A program made the position numbers and the translations under genes. DNA of 64,000 bases from Dryomyza anilis (Eukaryota > Arthropoda > Insecta > Diptera > Dryomyzidae): the NCBI GenBank assembly GCA_951804985.1, contig OX638130.1:113349593-113413592 (forward strand), in the 5' to 3' direction. Positions 47,226 to 58,304 of the stretch are shown one piece after another. Position 1 is the first letter of the stretch, and every line of letters starts with the position of its first letter. The notes under the pieces are model-generated. The model saw nothing but the letters and a program-made list of their open reading frames with translations. It ran no database searches and was not told the DNA's origin.

Positions 47226-48760
47226 ATTTTAGACTTTTCCGTTTTCTCTTCTCCCGTTCTTCCTTTCTTTAATTCTCCATTTTTCCGTGCATCCGTTTTA
47301 CCATTTTTTCCTTTTTGAGTTCTCCGTTCATCTGTTCTTCCAAACTTCTTCCATTTATAAAGGGTTTTTTAACAGGGACGCTACAAAAGTAGAGCGACAG
47401 GGACAGCAAACGACGCCATATTTCTTGCCGCTCTTTTGACATTTCTCTTCAGTAAGGTTTGCCATTTCATGATGGAAAGATATACGAGCCAACAACGAGT
47501 CGAAATTATTAAAATTTACTACCGAAATTCGAAATCGTACATCTTTCCATCATGAAATGACAAATCTTACTGAAGAGAAATGTCAAAAGAGCGGCAAGAA
47601 ATATGGTACCGTTTGCTGCCCCTGTCGCTCTACTTTTGTAGCGTTCCTGTTGAAAAACCCTTGAAAAAAAAATTTGTAGCGCTCTTATTGAAAAACACTA
47701 TACATTGAATTTTTTTTCGTCCTAATGTTTTTCAGTTTTTCTAATCTTAAATTCATCCGTTTCTTGCTTTTTGCATTCTTATTGTCTTCCGCTCTTCAGT
47801 TTCACGGCTTCTTGTTTTTTCTACCTTTTCATTCATCCGTCCATCGTTCCTCAGATCTTCTGATTTTCCTTGTTTCTTCTTTTCCTTGTTTCTTCTTTTC
47901 CTTGTTTCTATTTCCATCTTCCGTTCTTCCTCATCTGTTGTTCCGTAATTTCGTACTTCTACTTTCTGTTCTTCTTCTATTTATTTCCTTCTTCAGTTCT
48001 TTCATTCTTCCGTTCCGTGTTTCTATCTTTTATTCTTGCATTTGTCCTTCTTGTGTTCTACCATTCAACTTTTATCCGTTCTTTCTTTATTTCGTTCTTC
48101 CCTTCTACCGTTCTTCGAGTCTGCCGTTCTTCCTTTTTTTCGTTCTTCAGTTTTTCCATGCATCTATTCTTTTCTTCTTCTGTTCTTCCGCTGTTTCAAA
48201 CTTCTTTCATTTCTTCATTCAAATGTTCTTCCGTCCTAGTGTTCCTCAGTTCTTCAATTCATCCATTTCTGTTTTGTTTTGTAATTTCATACTTCTACTT
48301 TTTCTTCTTCTGTTTTCCTTTGTTCTTTTATCCTTTATTTCATTCTACGGATATTCCATTCTTCAGTTCTTCTTTTCTTGCATTTTCACTTCTTCAGGTC
48401 AGATGTTTTACCATTCAACGCTTCTCCGTTCATACCTCAGTTCATTATTAAGTTCCTCCGTTCATCCATTCTTCCATATTTCCTTTCCTCAGTTTTCCGT
48501 TAATCTATTCTGTTCTTCAAGCTTTTTGAATTCTTCTGGTCTTCCGTTCTTCAGTTTCACGGAACCTTGTTTTTTCTGTCTTTTCATTTATCCGTACATC
48601 GTTCCTCAGATCTTCTGATTTACCTTCTCCCGTTTTTCCCTTGATTTTATATCCAACTTCCATTCTTCCACATGTATTTACTAAGTTCTTCCGTTCTTTA
48701 GCTCCTCTTCTTTCGTCATATTTGAACTTTTCCTAACGTTCCTTACATCATTTATTGCCT
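47226..48760 (+). repeat. Pyrimidine-rich GTTCTTCCGTTCTTCAG repeats, block 1
   Basis: The plus strand is dominated by C and T, with TTCTTCCGTTCTTC, CATTCTTCCG and TTCTTCAGTT phrases at loose 10-11 bp spacing, interrupted by the foldback element at 47359-47662. Because the pyrimidine strand rarely forms TAA, TAG or TGA, long open frames arise by chance, including one of 297 codons at 47725-48618 that is almost entirely Phe, Ser, Leu and Pro. I reject these as genes. Homopurine-homopyrimidine asymmetry of this length can form triplex DNA. Confidence 0.85.
47359..47662. mobile_element. Foldback element derived from a mariner-like transposon
   Basis: A 304-bp near-perfect hairpin. Arms at about 47359-47485 and 47537-47662 (about 127 bp each) face each other across a 51-bp centre. 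Outer ends read AAGGGTTTTT...AAAAACCCTT, then GCTACAAAAGTAGAGCGACA. At 47472 the left arm has an ATG; the frame reads MERYTSQQRVEIIKIYY and continues to a stop in the right arm after 27 codons. This start resembles the helix-turn-helix N-terminus (DUF4817-like) of insect mariner-type transposases, so the element is an inverted duplication of a transposon 5' end. A clear target duplication was not found. A 26-bp decayed copy of the terminus lies just downstream at 47673-47698. Confidence 0.85.
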
Positions 48761-50060
48761 TAAAGTTTCCTTTGTATGTCACTTCTCATTTTTCGATTAT
48801 TGTGGAGGATATGACTATAGATAATTTGAATATGGAATATTTTAATATAGGGAATATTACTGTGAAGAATTTGACTACTTAAAACTGTACTATAGGGGTT
48901 TGAGAACCGTTTTAAATATGTTCTGGTGAAATAATGAAACATATAAAGAATTCAGTATTTCACAGGTGCTAGCGTTTCAACGATACTCAGATGTTATGCA
49001 TAGCAACGTATCAAAATATTTTCATTTCAAAGTTTTGCCATGACCAACATAAAAATTATTTTTTCTATTCTTTGTTTTTATTTTTTGTTTTTTTTTTACT
49101 CAAAATCCAACTAAAATAGGCCAAGCAAAAATGACAACAACACTAAAAGAAAACAAGCAATTTTCAGAAAACATAAAAATCATAAAAACAAAATAACAAA
49201 AAAATGCTTTAAATGAAAAAAAAATAAAAATACCAAATGTACCTACGTAAAATAAGCTAAACGTTTATTGCATTTAATTAAGTAAAATGGACCAACATTT
49301 ATGCAAGGACACGCAGCAATGCGTTGCTATGATTGCTGTTGTTGTCCAATTTTTGTGCAAATAGCCAGTCGGACAATTTTATTTTTATTTTAATGCTACT
49401 TTTATTTTTTCCCATCATTGTAATGGATCTAGTGGGCGAGTGTGGGCATGAGTTCGATTGCTCGGATACAGCGTCCTACAGCGCATCGTCTTTAATGAGA
49501 TTCTTTAAATACCCTAGCCTTAAATTGCTTCATTTCTGTTGTGCCGCCAGTCAAGTCATTTGGAAAAACAACAAGAACAACGCATTTTAATGATATGCAA
49601 TCACATCATGTGCTCAAACATCATTCATTTACAGTCAATTTATAATGTTGCTGTTGCTGCTGCTGCTTCTGACGATGTTGCTGCTGCTGCCACCACCGTC
49701 ATTATCATCACTTAAGCGGCAGCATCATAAGGATAATGACAGCAGAAAAAAATCATTGCTAGCGACATATTTTTGGGCGCAGAGCACAACTGTCGTGCCT
49801 CTTCTGTTGCTTCTTTTAATAGTACTTTATATGTTCTTCTTTGACTACGCCTTCTTGTGCCGTCTTTTCCCATGTCTTTGACAGTCTCGAACGCCATCTG
49901 TCTCTCTCACATCATGCACTTCTTTTGTCAATGCTTTCAAAAAGTACATTTTTATCTTTTGCAATTAATCTTAATACTATTTGGCAACATGTCTTACATT
50001 TATGTGTGCGTGTGTGTCTCGAATGCTTTGTGTAAACCCAGTGAAAATGAAGAAACATTC
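48761..50060. other. Unique sequence with CTG runs, no gene seen
   Basis: 48780-48930 holds TTTGACTATAG-type phrases. 49080-49260 is A-rich. 49640-49700 has TTGCTGCTGCTG runs. 49400-49560 is less AT-rich but has no recognisable domain in any frame (85 codons at 49333-49590). The stretch grades into the second pyrimidine-rich block. Confidence 0.45.
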
Positions 50061-52206
50061 TCTTTCTGTGAGTTCTTCTACCTTATTGTGGCGTTCTTTG
50101 CCTTACTTCAGTATTTAATTGTCTTTTCTTGAATAGTGCCTTCTTCCGTATTCCCTTCTTTTACATACGATCTGAAAAAACAGAAGTTATTTCGACCTTT
50201 CGCTCTTCTGTTCTTCGTTTTATTTTTCCATTCGTTCTGCCTTGTTGTGGCGTTCTATGCCTTTCTTCAGTATTTAATTATCTTTCCTTGTATTGTGCCT
50301 TATTTCAATGTCTCTTCTTTCGTTTTTTATTTCTTTTGCTGTTTCTTTATTGGGCTATTTTTCACATACGTTTCCCTTTACGTCGAAAGATCGAAGGAAC
50401 AGAAGATACGTCGAACTTTCGCCCTTCTGGTCTTCGTTTTATCTTTCCATTCGTTGATCCTTTCAATAATTCATCCGTTCTTTCGATGTTTCGTTTATCT
50501 TGTGTTTCCGTTTTACTTACGTTTTCCTGTTCTTCTGTTCTTTCGATCTTTTGTTCCTTTTATCTTTCAGATGCGTTATTTCCATACGTTAATCCATTCA
50601 ACTGTTCTTCCCTTTTTTCGATGCTTCGTTCATTTTGTATATCCGTTTTTACATCCTGTCGTTCTTCTTTTAATTTTTTCACACTTCCTTTCATTTCATC
50701 GGATCTTTTGTACATCCATTCATGTTTCCGTTCTCTGTTCTACATTTTTCCGTTCTTTTATTATCGGCTTCTCGGATCTTCTGTCTTTTGTTTTTTTGAA
50801 CTTAGGTTCTTCCGTACATTCGTCCCTCCATTTCACTGTTTTACCAATGGAATGAATTCCTCCTTTAATTCTATTTTCATTACTTCGGTTAATCCGTTGT
50901 TTGGTTATTTGGTTCTTCGATCCTACGTTCCGTTCCTTATTTTTCCGTACTTCTGATCTTCTTCGGTGATCGTTTTTCCATTATTCCATTCTTTATTCTT
51001 CAATAACTCCTCTTCTTATACATTCTGTTCATCCTTTTTATTTGTTGTATTGTTGTTCGGTTTCTCCGATATTTCTTCTTCGCTTTTCACTCCTCGGTTC
51101 TTCCATTCTTCAGTTTTTTCAAATTTTACGTTCTAGAGTTCTTTCTATTACTGTATTCTCGGGTTTTTGGTTCTTCTCAATTCCATTCTTTCATTTTTCT
51201 TCTTAGGTCTTCTGTTTTATAAAACTTTCGTACCCTTCACCATTATTACAATCTTTTTACTTTTCTAATTTATTATATTATTCCGTCCTAGTGGTCCTTC
51301 ATTATTAATTTCTTCCAATATGCAATCCTTTCCTTTTCTGGTTAGTTTCTTTTTTTCTTCTTCGGTTCTTCCTTCTACTTTACGTTATTCCATCCTAGCG
51401 GTCTGACATTCTTAAGTTCTTCCAATATTCAATCTTTCGTTATACCTTTTCTGATTCGTTTTTTTGTTCTCCTATGATTCTCCCTTCTTCCGTTCTTCCA
51501 ATCTTCAGTTCTGCCTTTCTTTATTCTTTCTGTTCATTCGATATTTTTTCTTTGATCCTCGGTTCTTGCAGTCTACAGTTTTTCCATTTTTTAGTTTTTT
51601 GCATTCTGGAGTTCTTCCGTATTTCTATTCTACCAATTTTCAATACCTTCCTTTCTTCATTATTTTCGTTCATAATTTCTACCGTTCTTTGATTTATCGG
51701 TTTTTTTCAATCTAACATTCTTTTCGGGTTTTCTGTTCTCCCTAATTTTAATCTTCCATTTTCGTTCCTCAGTTCTTCCGATCTTCCATTATTTATTTCT
51801 TTCCTTCCGCCGGTCTTTATCTTCTCCATGCATTCGTTCCTGCGATCGAAGGTCCTTTGTTTTATAAAACTTCCATTCTTCTCTTCATCCATTTTTTCAA
51901 TCTTCTTAAATTTCTTTATTCTTACGTTATTCCATCATAGTGGTCTTGGGTTCTTAAGTTCTTTTAACATTCAATTCTTTCATTATACTTTTTCTGGTCC
52001 GTTTCGTTTTTTTTGTTCTGTTCTCCCTATATTCAGTTAATTTGTTCTTCCAATGTTCCGTTCTTCTATTCGTGCATTTAGAGTTCTTCCATTCTAGCGT
52101 TCATATTTCTTACATTATTTTGTGCTTCTGCTCAGTTCATCTGTTCTTCTATCTTGCTTTCGTGTATGTTTCTTGTATTCCACTCTTTGTTTCCTCGATT
52201 TTTTGG
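50061..52206 (+). repeat. Pyrimidine-rich GTTCTTCCGTTC repeats, block 2
   Basis: Continuation of the C/T-rich degenerate tract, with TTCTTCCGTTCTT, TTTCGATCTTTTG and CATTCGTTC phrases. Longer duplications are visible, for example the phrases TTTATTTTTCCATTCGTTC (about 50220) and TTTATCTTTCCATTCGTTG (about 50437), and AGTTCTTCCAATATTCAATC (about 51414) against similar text near 51312 and 51957. Open frames of 275 and 239 codons (50129-50956) are Phe-, Ser- and Leu-rich by-products of strand bias. A further short C/T stretch lies at 52780-52870. Confidence 0.82.
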
Positions 52207-52349
52207 TAATTATACCCTACACCTATGAGGTACAGGGTATATTAACTTTGTGCATATATTGTAACGCTTCTTAGGAAACGTGTCCGGTATGGAAAAGTAT
52301 ATATATATTCTTGATCAGCATCACTACCCGAGTCCGTTTAGCCATGTCC

Positions 52350-52409
<60 letters not shown>

Positions 52410-52740
52410 TGCTGTCTTGCTGTTCGAATACAGAATAACTTGAGAAATACTGATCAGAATGCGATGAAATTTCGTCTCAATATATTTTAGCGAAAAGTAG
52501 GCACTGAGTTTGAAAATGAGCCAAATCGGTCAACGGACACGCCCACCTCCCATACAAGTCACTTTTATATAACTCTTTCGGAACTAATAACTCAAAAAGT
52601 ATTAAAGGTATAGTTATAAAATTTAAAACATATTGTTAGAATTCACCTAAAAATATGTGGTCCAAAAATGGGCGTGATCCGCCCACTTTTTTTTTTAATT
52701 ATTTCCCGGGTTTTCATAGTGGAAAATTGATCCGTAAATT
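52207..52740 (+). mobile_element. mini-me-like element with (TA)n and (GTCT)n
   Basis: From ATTATACCCTACACCTATGA (52213) there follow GGTACAGGGTATATTAACTT, GTAACGCTTC, a TA run (52298-52307), the core TTCTTGATCAGCATCACTAC then CCGAGTCCGTTTAGCCATGT, and about 16 GTCT units (52346-52408). Dipteran mini-me elements are defined by a conserved core of about 33 bp between (TA)n and (GTCY)n proto-microsatellites, which matches. Downstream GGTCAACGGACACGCCCACC and GGGCGTGATCCGCCCAC are also typical of these fly repeats. Terminal boundaries are approximate and no target duplication could be fixed. Confidence 0.85.
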
Positions 52741-54785
52741 ATTAAAATCAAATCTATGAAATATTAGCCTTTCAACATTTTTTTTCTCTGTTTCTGTTCT
52801 TCTGTTTTTAATTCGCGATTTCTGCGTTTTTCCGTTTCTCGTTCTTTCATATTTAGTTATTCCGCACATCCAGACTTTACTTTTCCCATACCTTCTTCAC
52901 ATTGCTTGGAATCATAAACCTTTCCATTTTTCGATTTATTTCATTCCACACATTTAAATGACTTAATGTTTCATTTTCTACCCGACATGGACCACTTTTT
53001 GTATATGGATTTGAGCATTTTAGGAAGAATAAAAAAACCCCCTCAATATCAAGTGCTGCGCATCTAATTACAGCACAATATGCGGTTTCGAATGCGTTGT
53101 GCGGTTTTGCACCAACACGTGCCTCTAATCCACAAATTAAACCCTTTGACAACGATTAATAATGGCTGGCCATAAAGTAATTAATATTTATGCTAATGAA
53201 GGCAGTTGCCATTGGCATTTTGAAATGTAATCTAATCTCCTGCTAAAACTAAATACTATTTATTTTGAGTTATAAAACAGCAATAGCGATTAAATATTTA
53301 GTTTTATATAAATATTAATTTCAATTTTCAAATGATTAAATTAAAAATATAGATTTTTGTTTTAATTTGATTTAAAATTTATTAAAACTAATAACTCAAA
53401 ATGTTCATTAAAAACACGATTTATGCCTCACTGCAATGATTTAAATTAATTTTATTTGCTAAATTTTTGTAATGCATATAAAATACATTTAACAAGTATC
53501 AGCATGCGCGTGAAACTTATGCTTAAAATTTTTAATTTTAATTACAAAAGTTTGCGTGCTACAATTCCTGAAAGAAACACAACATTCACTGCAGCAGAAA
53601 ATAATCCTTGAAAAGTTATTAAAGAGGTGCTTTACTGATGAGTCTATGAAATATTGTTTTAATGCTGCGATTTTATTTTTAAATTTTTGTATTATAGTTT
53701 TTTTGCAATATGCAAAATCAAACAATATGCTATGACTTTTGCAAGTGGAGTTTTCTGTTTTATTCACTTTTACACATGCTCAAGAACAGTCGCACTCTTC
53801 TATTTCTTTTACTCACACTTCTCTGCACAGCCTCTAGCGTTGTCTCTTTCCAACACTGGCGCCTTTGCAGTTCTTTGTGCTATCGCTATGCAGCATCGTC
53901 TGCATTTTGATGTCTGCTTAACTGCACTCAACAACTCATAAAACATGATAATCACAGCTGTCATTGTCATGGTGTCAGTGTGTATCGGTGCATATATGTG
54001 TGTGTGTGTCTGTCTGTCTATCTATCTGTCCGTCATCAAAACATATAAAACAAACACATAAAACAGCCGTCTGACAGTTTTCGAAAATGTAAAAATATGC
54101 ATTTCAATTATTTTCAGACAAAATTGCTGCGTTGCTTAGCAACCTTAAACTCTGCTTTTCTCTCTTTATTTTTCTATTTTTTCCATCACACACACACACA
54201 CACATCTGCAGTGTTCATTAAATAGTTTTGATAAACGCCGTCACTAGCAACATCGCCCTCGTCGACATCGTCAACATCAGTCGCGACAGCAACCACATCA
54301 GCAAAGACAGCAACATCGCTGTTGTCACCGTAAACAACATTGTGAGTTCTTGTTGACTTTTCGTGTTGCTCTTATTACTCAATGTTATTTTATTTTTGTT
54401 TTTCTACAGCGCACTACTTGTCATCATAGATCTTGCAGCTACTACTGCTCTGTATACTCCTCATCCTTATTACTGCTCATCAGCAACATCCACACAGCAT
54501 CATCCTTATAGTTTTATGTTATCCTTCTGTAATTTTTGTTCATTTGCAACATGCCGATGTTTTGCCGTTCGCAGTTGTTGGTTTTTGGCGCTAAATGCTA
54601 AAATTTACCTAATAACTTGTAAAACAAGTCAAGTCGCAAGCATTCTGCAGAATGTGTCACTTGTAATGAGCGAGGTATTGTTGTTGGTAACAACAATAAT
54701 AAATATTAAATGTTAACAAAAATAACTTGTAGTTTTAACAATAACAAAATTATAATATTGTTGATTTACTGCGTGGCTTCTTGAC
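52741..54785. other. Unique sequence; short GT/GTCT and CA runs
   Basis: 52870-53220 is less repetitive and less AT-rich, with a 91-codon minus-strand frame (52877-53152) that has no recognisable family. It is followed by TAATTAATATTTATGCTAATG (about 53179-53199), a string of homeodomain/POU-like cores. (GT)n and (GTCT/ATCT)n occur at 53996-54035, and (CA)n at 54187-54203. 54230-54350 has CAGCAACATC-type phrases. A 117-codon open frame at 54363-54716 is unsupported. No gene is called. Confidence 0.45.
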
Positions 54786-54789
54786 ATTT

Positions 54790-55590
54790 ATCTTCAAGTT
54801 TGAAATTTATAAACTTACAAAATACAGCGTTCATTTATAATTCTAATAGTTACCTGTTGAAATGCACAGAAAAATACTGATTTTAAACATGTTTGTAATA
54901 AATTTATTTAATTAATTTATTAGTTTGTGGTTTACACTAGTACAAAATGACAATATAATTATAATATTGCAAAGAAACTAATTTCATTTTAAAATTTAAT
55001 AGTAACATATTAAAAATTAGCACATTCGTCTATACTTTAAATATTTGTGTAGTAAAATTTACTAATTTATATAATAAGTATTAATTTATTGTTTATGTGA
55101 TTGATATGTTAACTCATTACTCCAATAAAATATCTAAAAGAAACTTTTCTTTTTCATTTAAATAGTGACTATTCAAAATGATCAAAAAATATTGATTTTA
55201 AATATGTTGATAGTAAATCATAATGATTACTAAATTTATAATTTTTTGTTTATTTCGGTAGCTGTTTAAATAAATTATTAAATACAACAAACCAACCATT
55301 TATCTTTAAAAATCAATAGAGACATATTGAAAATGTACACACAGAAATATTGATTTTTACTATGTGTGTAGTAAAATTTAAAATTCAATGAATTTATTTT
55401 TAAAATTATTTTAAACAGTTAACTCTTTACTTAATAAATATAATAGAGGAACCATTATTCTTTTTATTCAAAAGTGAAATATTAATTGTGCGTATATTAA
55501 ATTTGATTTTAAATAAGAATGTAGTAAAATTTACTAATTAAATAATAACATATTTTAGAATTTCTGTACAGATAAATATACGACATTTTT
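54790..55590 (+). repeat. ~157-bp tandem repeat, about five diverged units
   Basis: The phrase AATATTGATTTTAAATATG and variants occur at about 54871, 55029, 55184, 55343 and 55497, giving offsets of 158, 155, 159 and 154 bp. Other shared landmarks are TAGTAAAATTTACTAATTTA and an ACATATTGAAAATG-like phrase about 25 bp upstream of each anchor. Divergence between units is high (many substitutions and small indels). The period is close to nucleosome-length DNA, as in many complex satellites. Confidence 0.8.
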
Positions 55591-55644
55591 AATATATAAA
55601 TAGTACAACTAAAACACTTAAAAACCTTAAAACAAAGGCCACAA

Positions 55645-56062
55645 CCCTAGTAGAAATTTTGGTAGGGCCATGGTCATGAAGTGATCATGTCATTATTTGA
55701 GATGATCGGGATATGACGAGGCCCATAATGTCCTTGTAACGCAGTGTCCTGATTATGTACTGACCTCAGGCCATGATCATGTACTGATCGGGCAATTCCC
55801 CATTTTATTATTTACCCGACAATTGCCTTGTCAGAGCCCGAGCATAATAGGGTTTCTCTCATTAAATCTCGATCATTGTCTGATGTCATAATATGATAAT
55901 GTAGCTATGATCAGGAACATTGACTATTTAGATAATGCAAACCCTGGTATGGTAAGCATGATAAGGGCATGCAAAGGCAATGATCATATTTTCTCTAATA
56001 GGACTTACCCAACGAAATGCCGATCATTTCCCGATGGCGCATCGGGCAAATTTCAACTAGGG
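55645..56062. mobile_element. MITE-like element with 15-bp TIRs
   Basis: A 418-bp segment begins CCCTAGTAGAAATTT (55645) and ends AAATTTCAACTAGGG (56062), inverted repeats with one mismatch in 15. The interior is less AT-rich than the flanks and is rich in GATCAT, ATGATC and CCCGAT/ATCGGG motifs in both orientations. It contains no open frame, so it is non-autonomous. The flanking bases are ...CACAA and AAGTA..., so the target duplication is short (AA) or lost. The superfamily cannot be named from the ends alone. Confidence 0.8.
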
Positions 56063-56744
56063 AAGTAACAACAGATTAAGAAGAAAACTTAATACTAAAC
56101 TAAAAACTACTTTTTGTATTTCGAAACGAACGACGAATACAAATTTCGATTTTGTTTTACTTGACTATTAAAGTTTTGAAATTTATTTAAAGTTACGTCA
56201 CTTTTGCTTCGAATTACAGATAGGGACACTAACTAATATGTTTGTCGGAAAACTTTTAAATTTTGTAATTTTTAACTTTGCTATAAATAAGTGGGAATTG
56301 TCAATATAAAGTTCTCAATGGTTCCTCAGTAATACTGATTACTACATTTTTGCGCATTTCGATATTATATTTCTGCATCAAACATAGATCTCAAAATGAT
56401 ATTGAAACGAATAACAAATTACGAGGACATCCTTCAAGGCGTTAATAATACCAAAATGAAATTGGATTATGGTCACCTATTTCATTGGAATTATATAGCG
56501 GTAATAAAGCCGAAGAACAAAATTTGGGATTAGGACTGACTCGAAGGGGGACATCATCCCAAATACGTCATTTGGAATTATGTTCCAGCGTCAACGTCAC
56601 GGCACCTTTCTACTGACTCCCGAGAGGTATCGCGGAATAGGAAAATGTTTTCTGTGAAAATATGAAAATATTTTCTAATTTAACTGTTAAACATAAGAAT
56701 CATAACAAGAAAATAAATCATTTGAATTTTGACTTCGTTTATTG
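56063..56744. other. Unique sequence with a decayed SINE-body fragment
   Basis: Unique AT-rich DNA apart from 56600-56666, where CTCCCGAGAGGTATCGCGGA then ATAGGAAAATGTTTTCTGTG matches the body of the SINE copies at 39.0, 43.9 and 45.2 kb (CTGCCGAGAGGTAGCGCGGT then ATAGAAAAATGTTTCTATGA). The neighbouring sequence does not match the SINE, so this is an old fragment, or a different element that shares this module. Confidence 0.6.
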
Positions 56745-56754
56745 ACTTCGTTTA

Positions 56755-57010
56755 TTTCAAAATTTACTAATTTCAGTTTAAAATTTACCAATTTCTGTTT
56801 AAAATTTACTAATTTCTGTTTAAAATTTACTAATTTCTGTTTAAAATTTACTAATTTCTGTTTAAAATTTACTAATTTTTGTATAAAATTTACTAATTTC
56901 TGATTAAAATTTACTATTTTCTGTTTTAAATTTACTAATATCTGTTCAAAATTTACTAATTTCTGTGTAAATTTAGTTTTTGCTGTTTCAAATTTACTAT
57001 TTTCTATTTA
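56755..57010 (+). repeat. 21-bp tandem repeat, core AAATTTACTAATTTCTG
   Basis: About twelve units of 21 bp, each AAATTTACTAATTTCTG plus TTTA, pure at 56790-56880 and degenerate on the right. Directly upstream GACTTCGTTTATT is duplicated (56730 and 56744). The unit is two helical turns long, in line with the other 10-, 11- and 19-bp arrays. Confidence 0.93.
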
Positions 57011-58304
57011 AAATAAAAGTGATTCTAGTAAAATTTCAAAATTTTGCATATGTCTTTAGAAAAATATTTTCGCAATAGAGTTCAACATGCATATGCTGCA
57101 TATTATGTTTTGTGGAAATTCTTGTTGTTGTTTACATAAAATTTATTGTTTTTGTTGTTCTTGCTTTTGTTGCATTGCTTAGCATACATCATACATACTA
57201 CTACTTGATATGTTAAGTTATGACAAGTTTTCAGCTGACATTTACATGCGCGCATATAAATGAGAAAAGTTTCCCGATTGGATTATCCTTTCTTTTGTCT
57301 GCTGACGTGTTGCTGTGGCTGTGTATTTTCCATCTATCTATGTGTGTCTGATGTATATGTGTCTATGTTAATAGAATTTCTCAACTACATATATATATAT
57401 TTAAATATATAAACGAAGGTAGGTATGCCTACATGCCTTTCACAGACAGACTCTATATGATTGCGGAAATATGCCTACTTGACTTCGACTTGACTTTGTG
57501 CCACAAAGTTTTAACGTGAGATAGATACGTCGCACGATGTCTGTCAGGGATTTGTTCGGTTTCACAGAGCTGTTAATGACATTTGTCAGAACGTCGACGA
57601 GCTTTAAAGTATACATAGAATAACACAAAAAGAGCTTCAAGTGGTTGCAAAGTTGTGCAACTTTTGAAAAATATGTGAATAATAATAAAGTTTTTTTTTT
57701 TACTTTTATATAAACCTAAAAAACAAAATAAAATTGGTTTATATGTTTGTGATGTGGTCAGTTTTCAGCTGTTGATAGCATTTTGAAAATTATAATTTAT
57801 ATTTATTATAAAAATTTGTTTAATTTATAATTTTCAAGAGCTTTTATAAACTAAGAACATTTTTTGGCAGACACAATTCGCCGTAAGTCGAATTTTCAAA
57901 TTTTCAAAGCCAATAAAAGTGCGATATTTCTGTCCATTTTCTTAATATTTCAAGAATTTGACATAAAAATTACAGAAAAATTCAAATCGGACGATGTTAA
58001 GAAGACAAGGGTGAAGTTTACATCAAATACTACCCAATTTCTACCCCTGCCAAAATAATGCCTCTAACCTGCCTAAAAAATACAAAAAAATGGATAACCT
58101 GCTATACACGGCACAAATTCTTGCACTCAGAAAATATATCGTCACTATCAGCCAAATGGGCGAATGTGCAATTTTTGACATTTGCGTTTTTTTACATTTT
58201 TGAATGTAGGCTATCCTCAAGTACGCTGTGCCAAAATCGCGTGTCATTTTGTTGGATATTTCTAGCCACAAAACACAAAAGCAAAAGGGCGAATTTGAAA
58301 AATT
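57011..58304. other. Unique sequence, no gene seen
   Basis: AT-rich unique DNA with a TA run at about 57389-57400. 57400-57660 is less AT-rich. 58100-58300 contains GGGCGAATGTGC and AAAGGGCGAATTTG, which share GGGCGAAT with the arms of the foldback that follows, so an older related element may extend left of it. No gene is supported. Confidence 0.45.

Noticed and set aside
47725..48618. 297-codon open frame on the plus strand
   Set aside because: It lies within C/T-rich degenerate repeats; the translation is almost only Phe, Ser, Leu and Pro, and overlapping frames of 193 and 67 codons are open for the same reason.
50129..50956. 275- and 239-codon overlapping open frames
   Set aside because: Same pyrimidine-strand artefact. 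Two frames are open at once over the same bases, and no domain is present.
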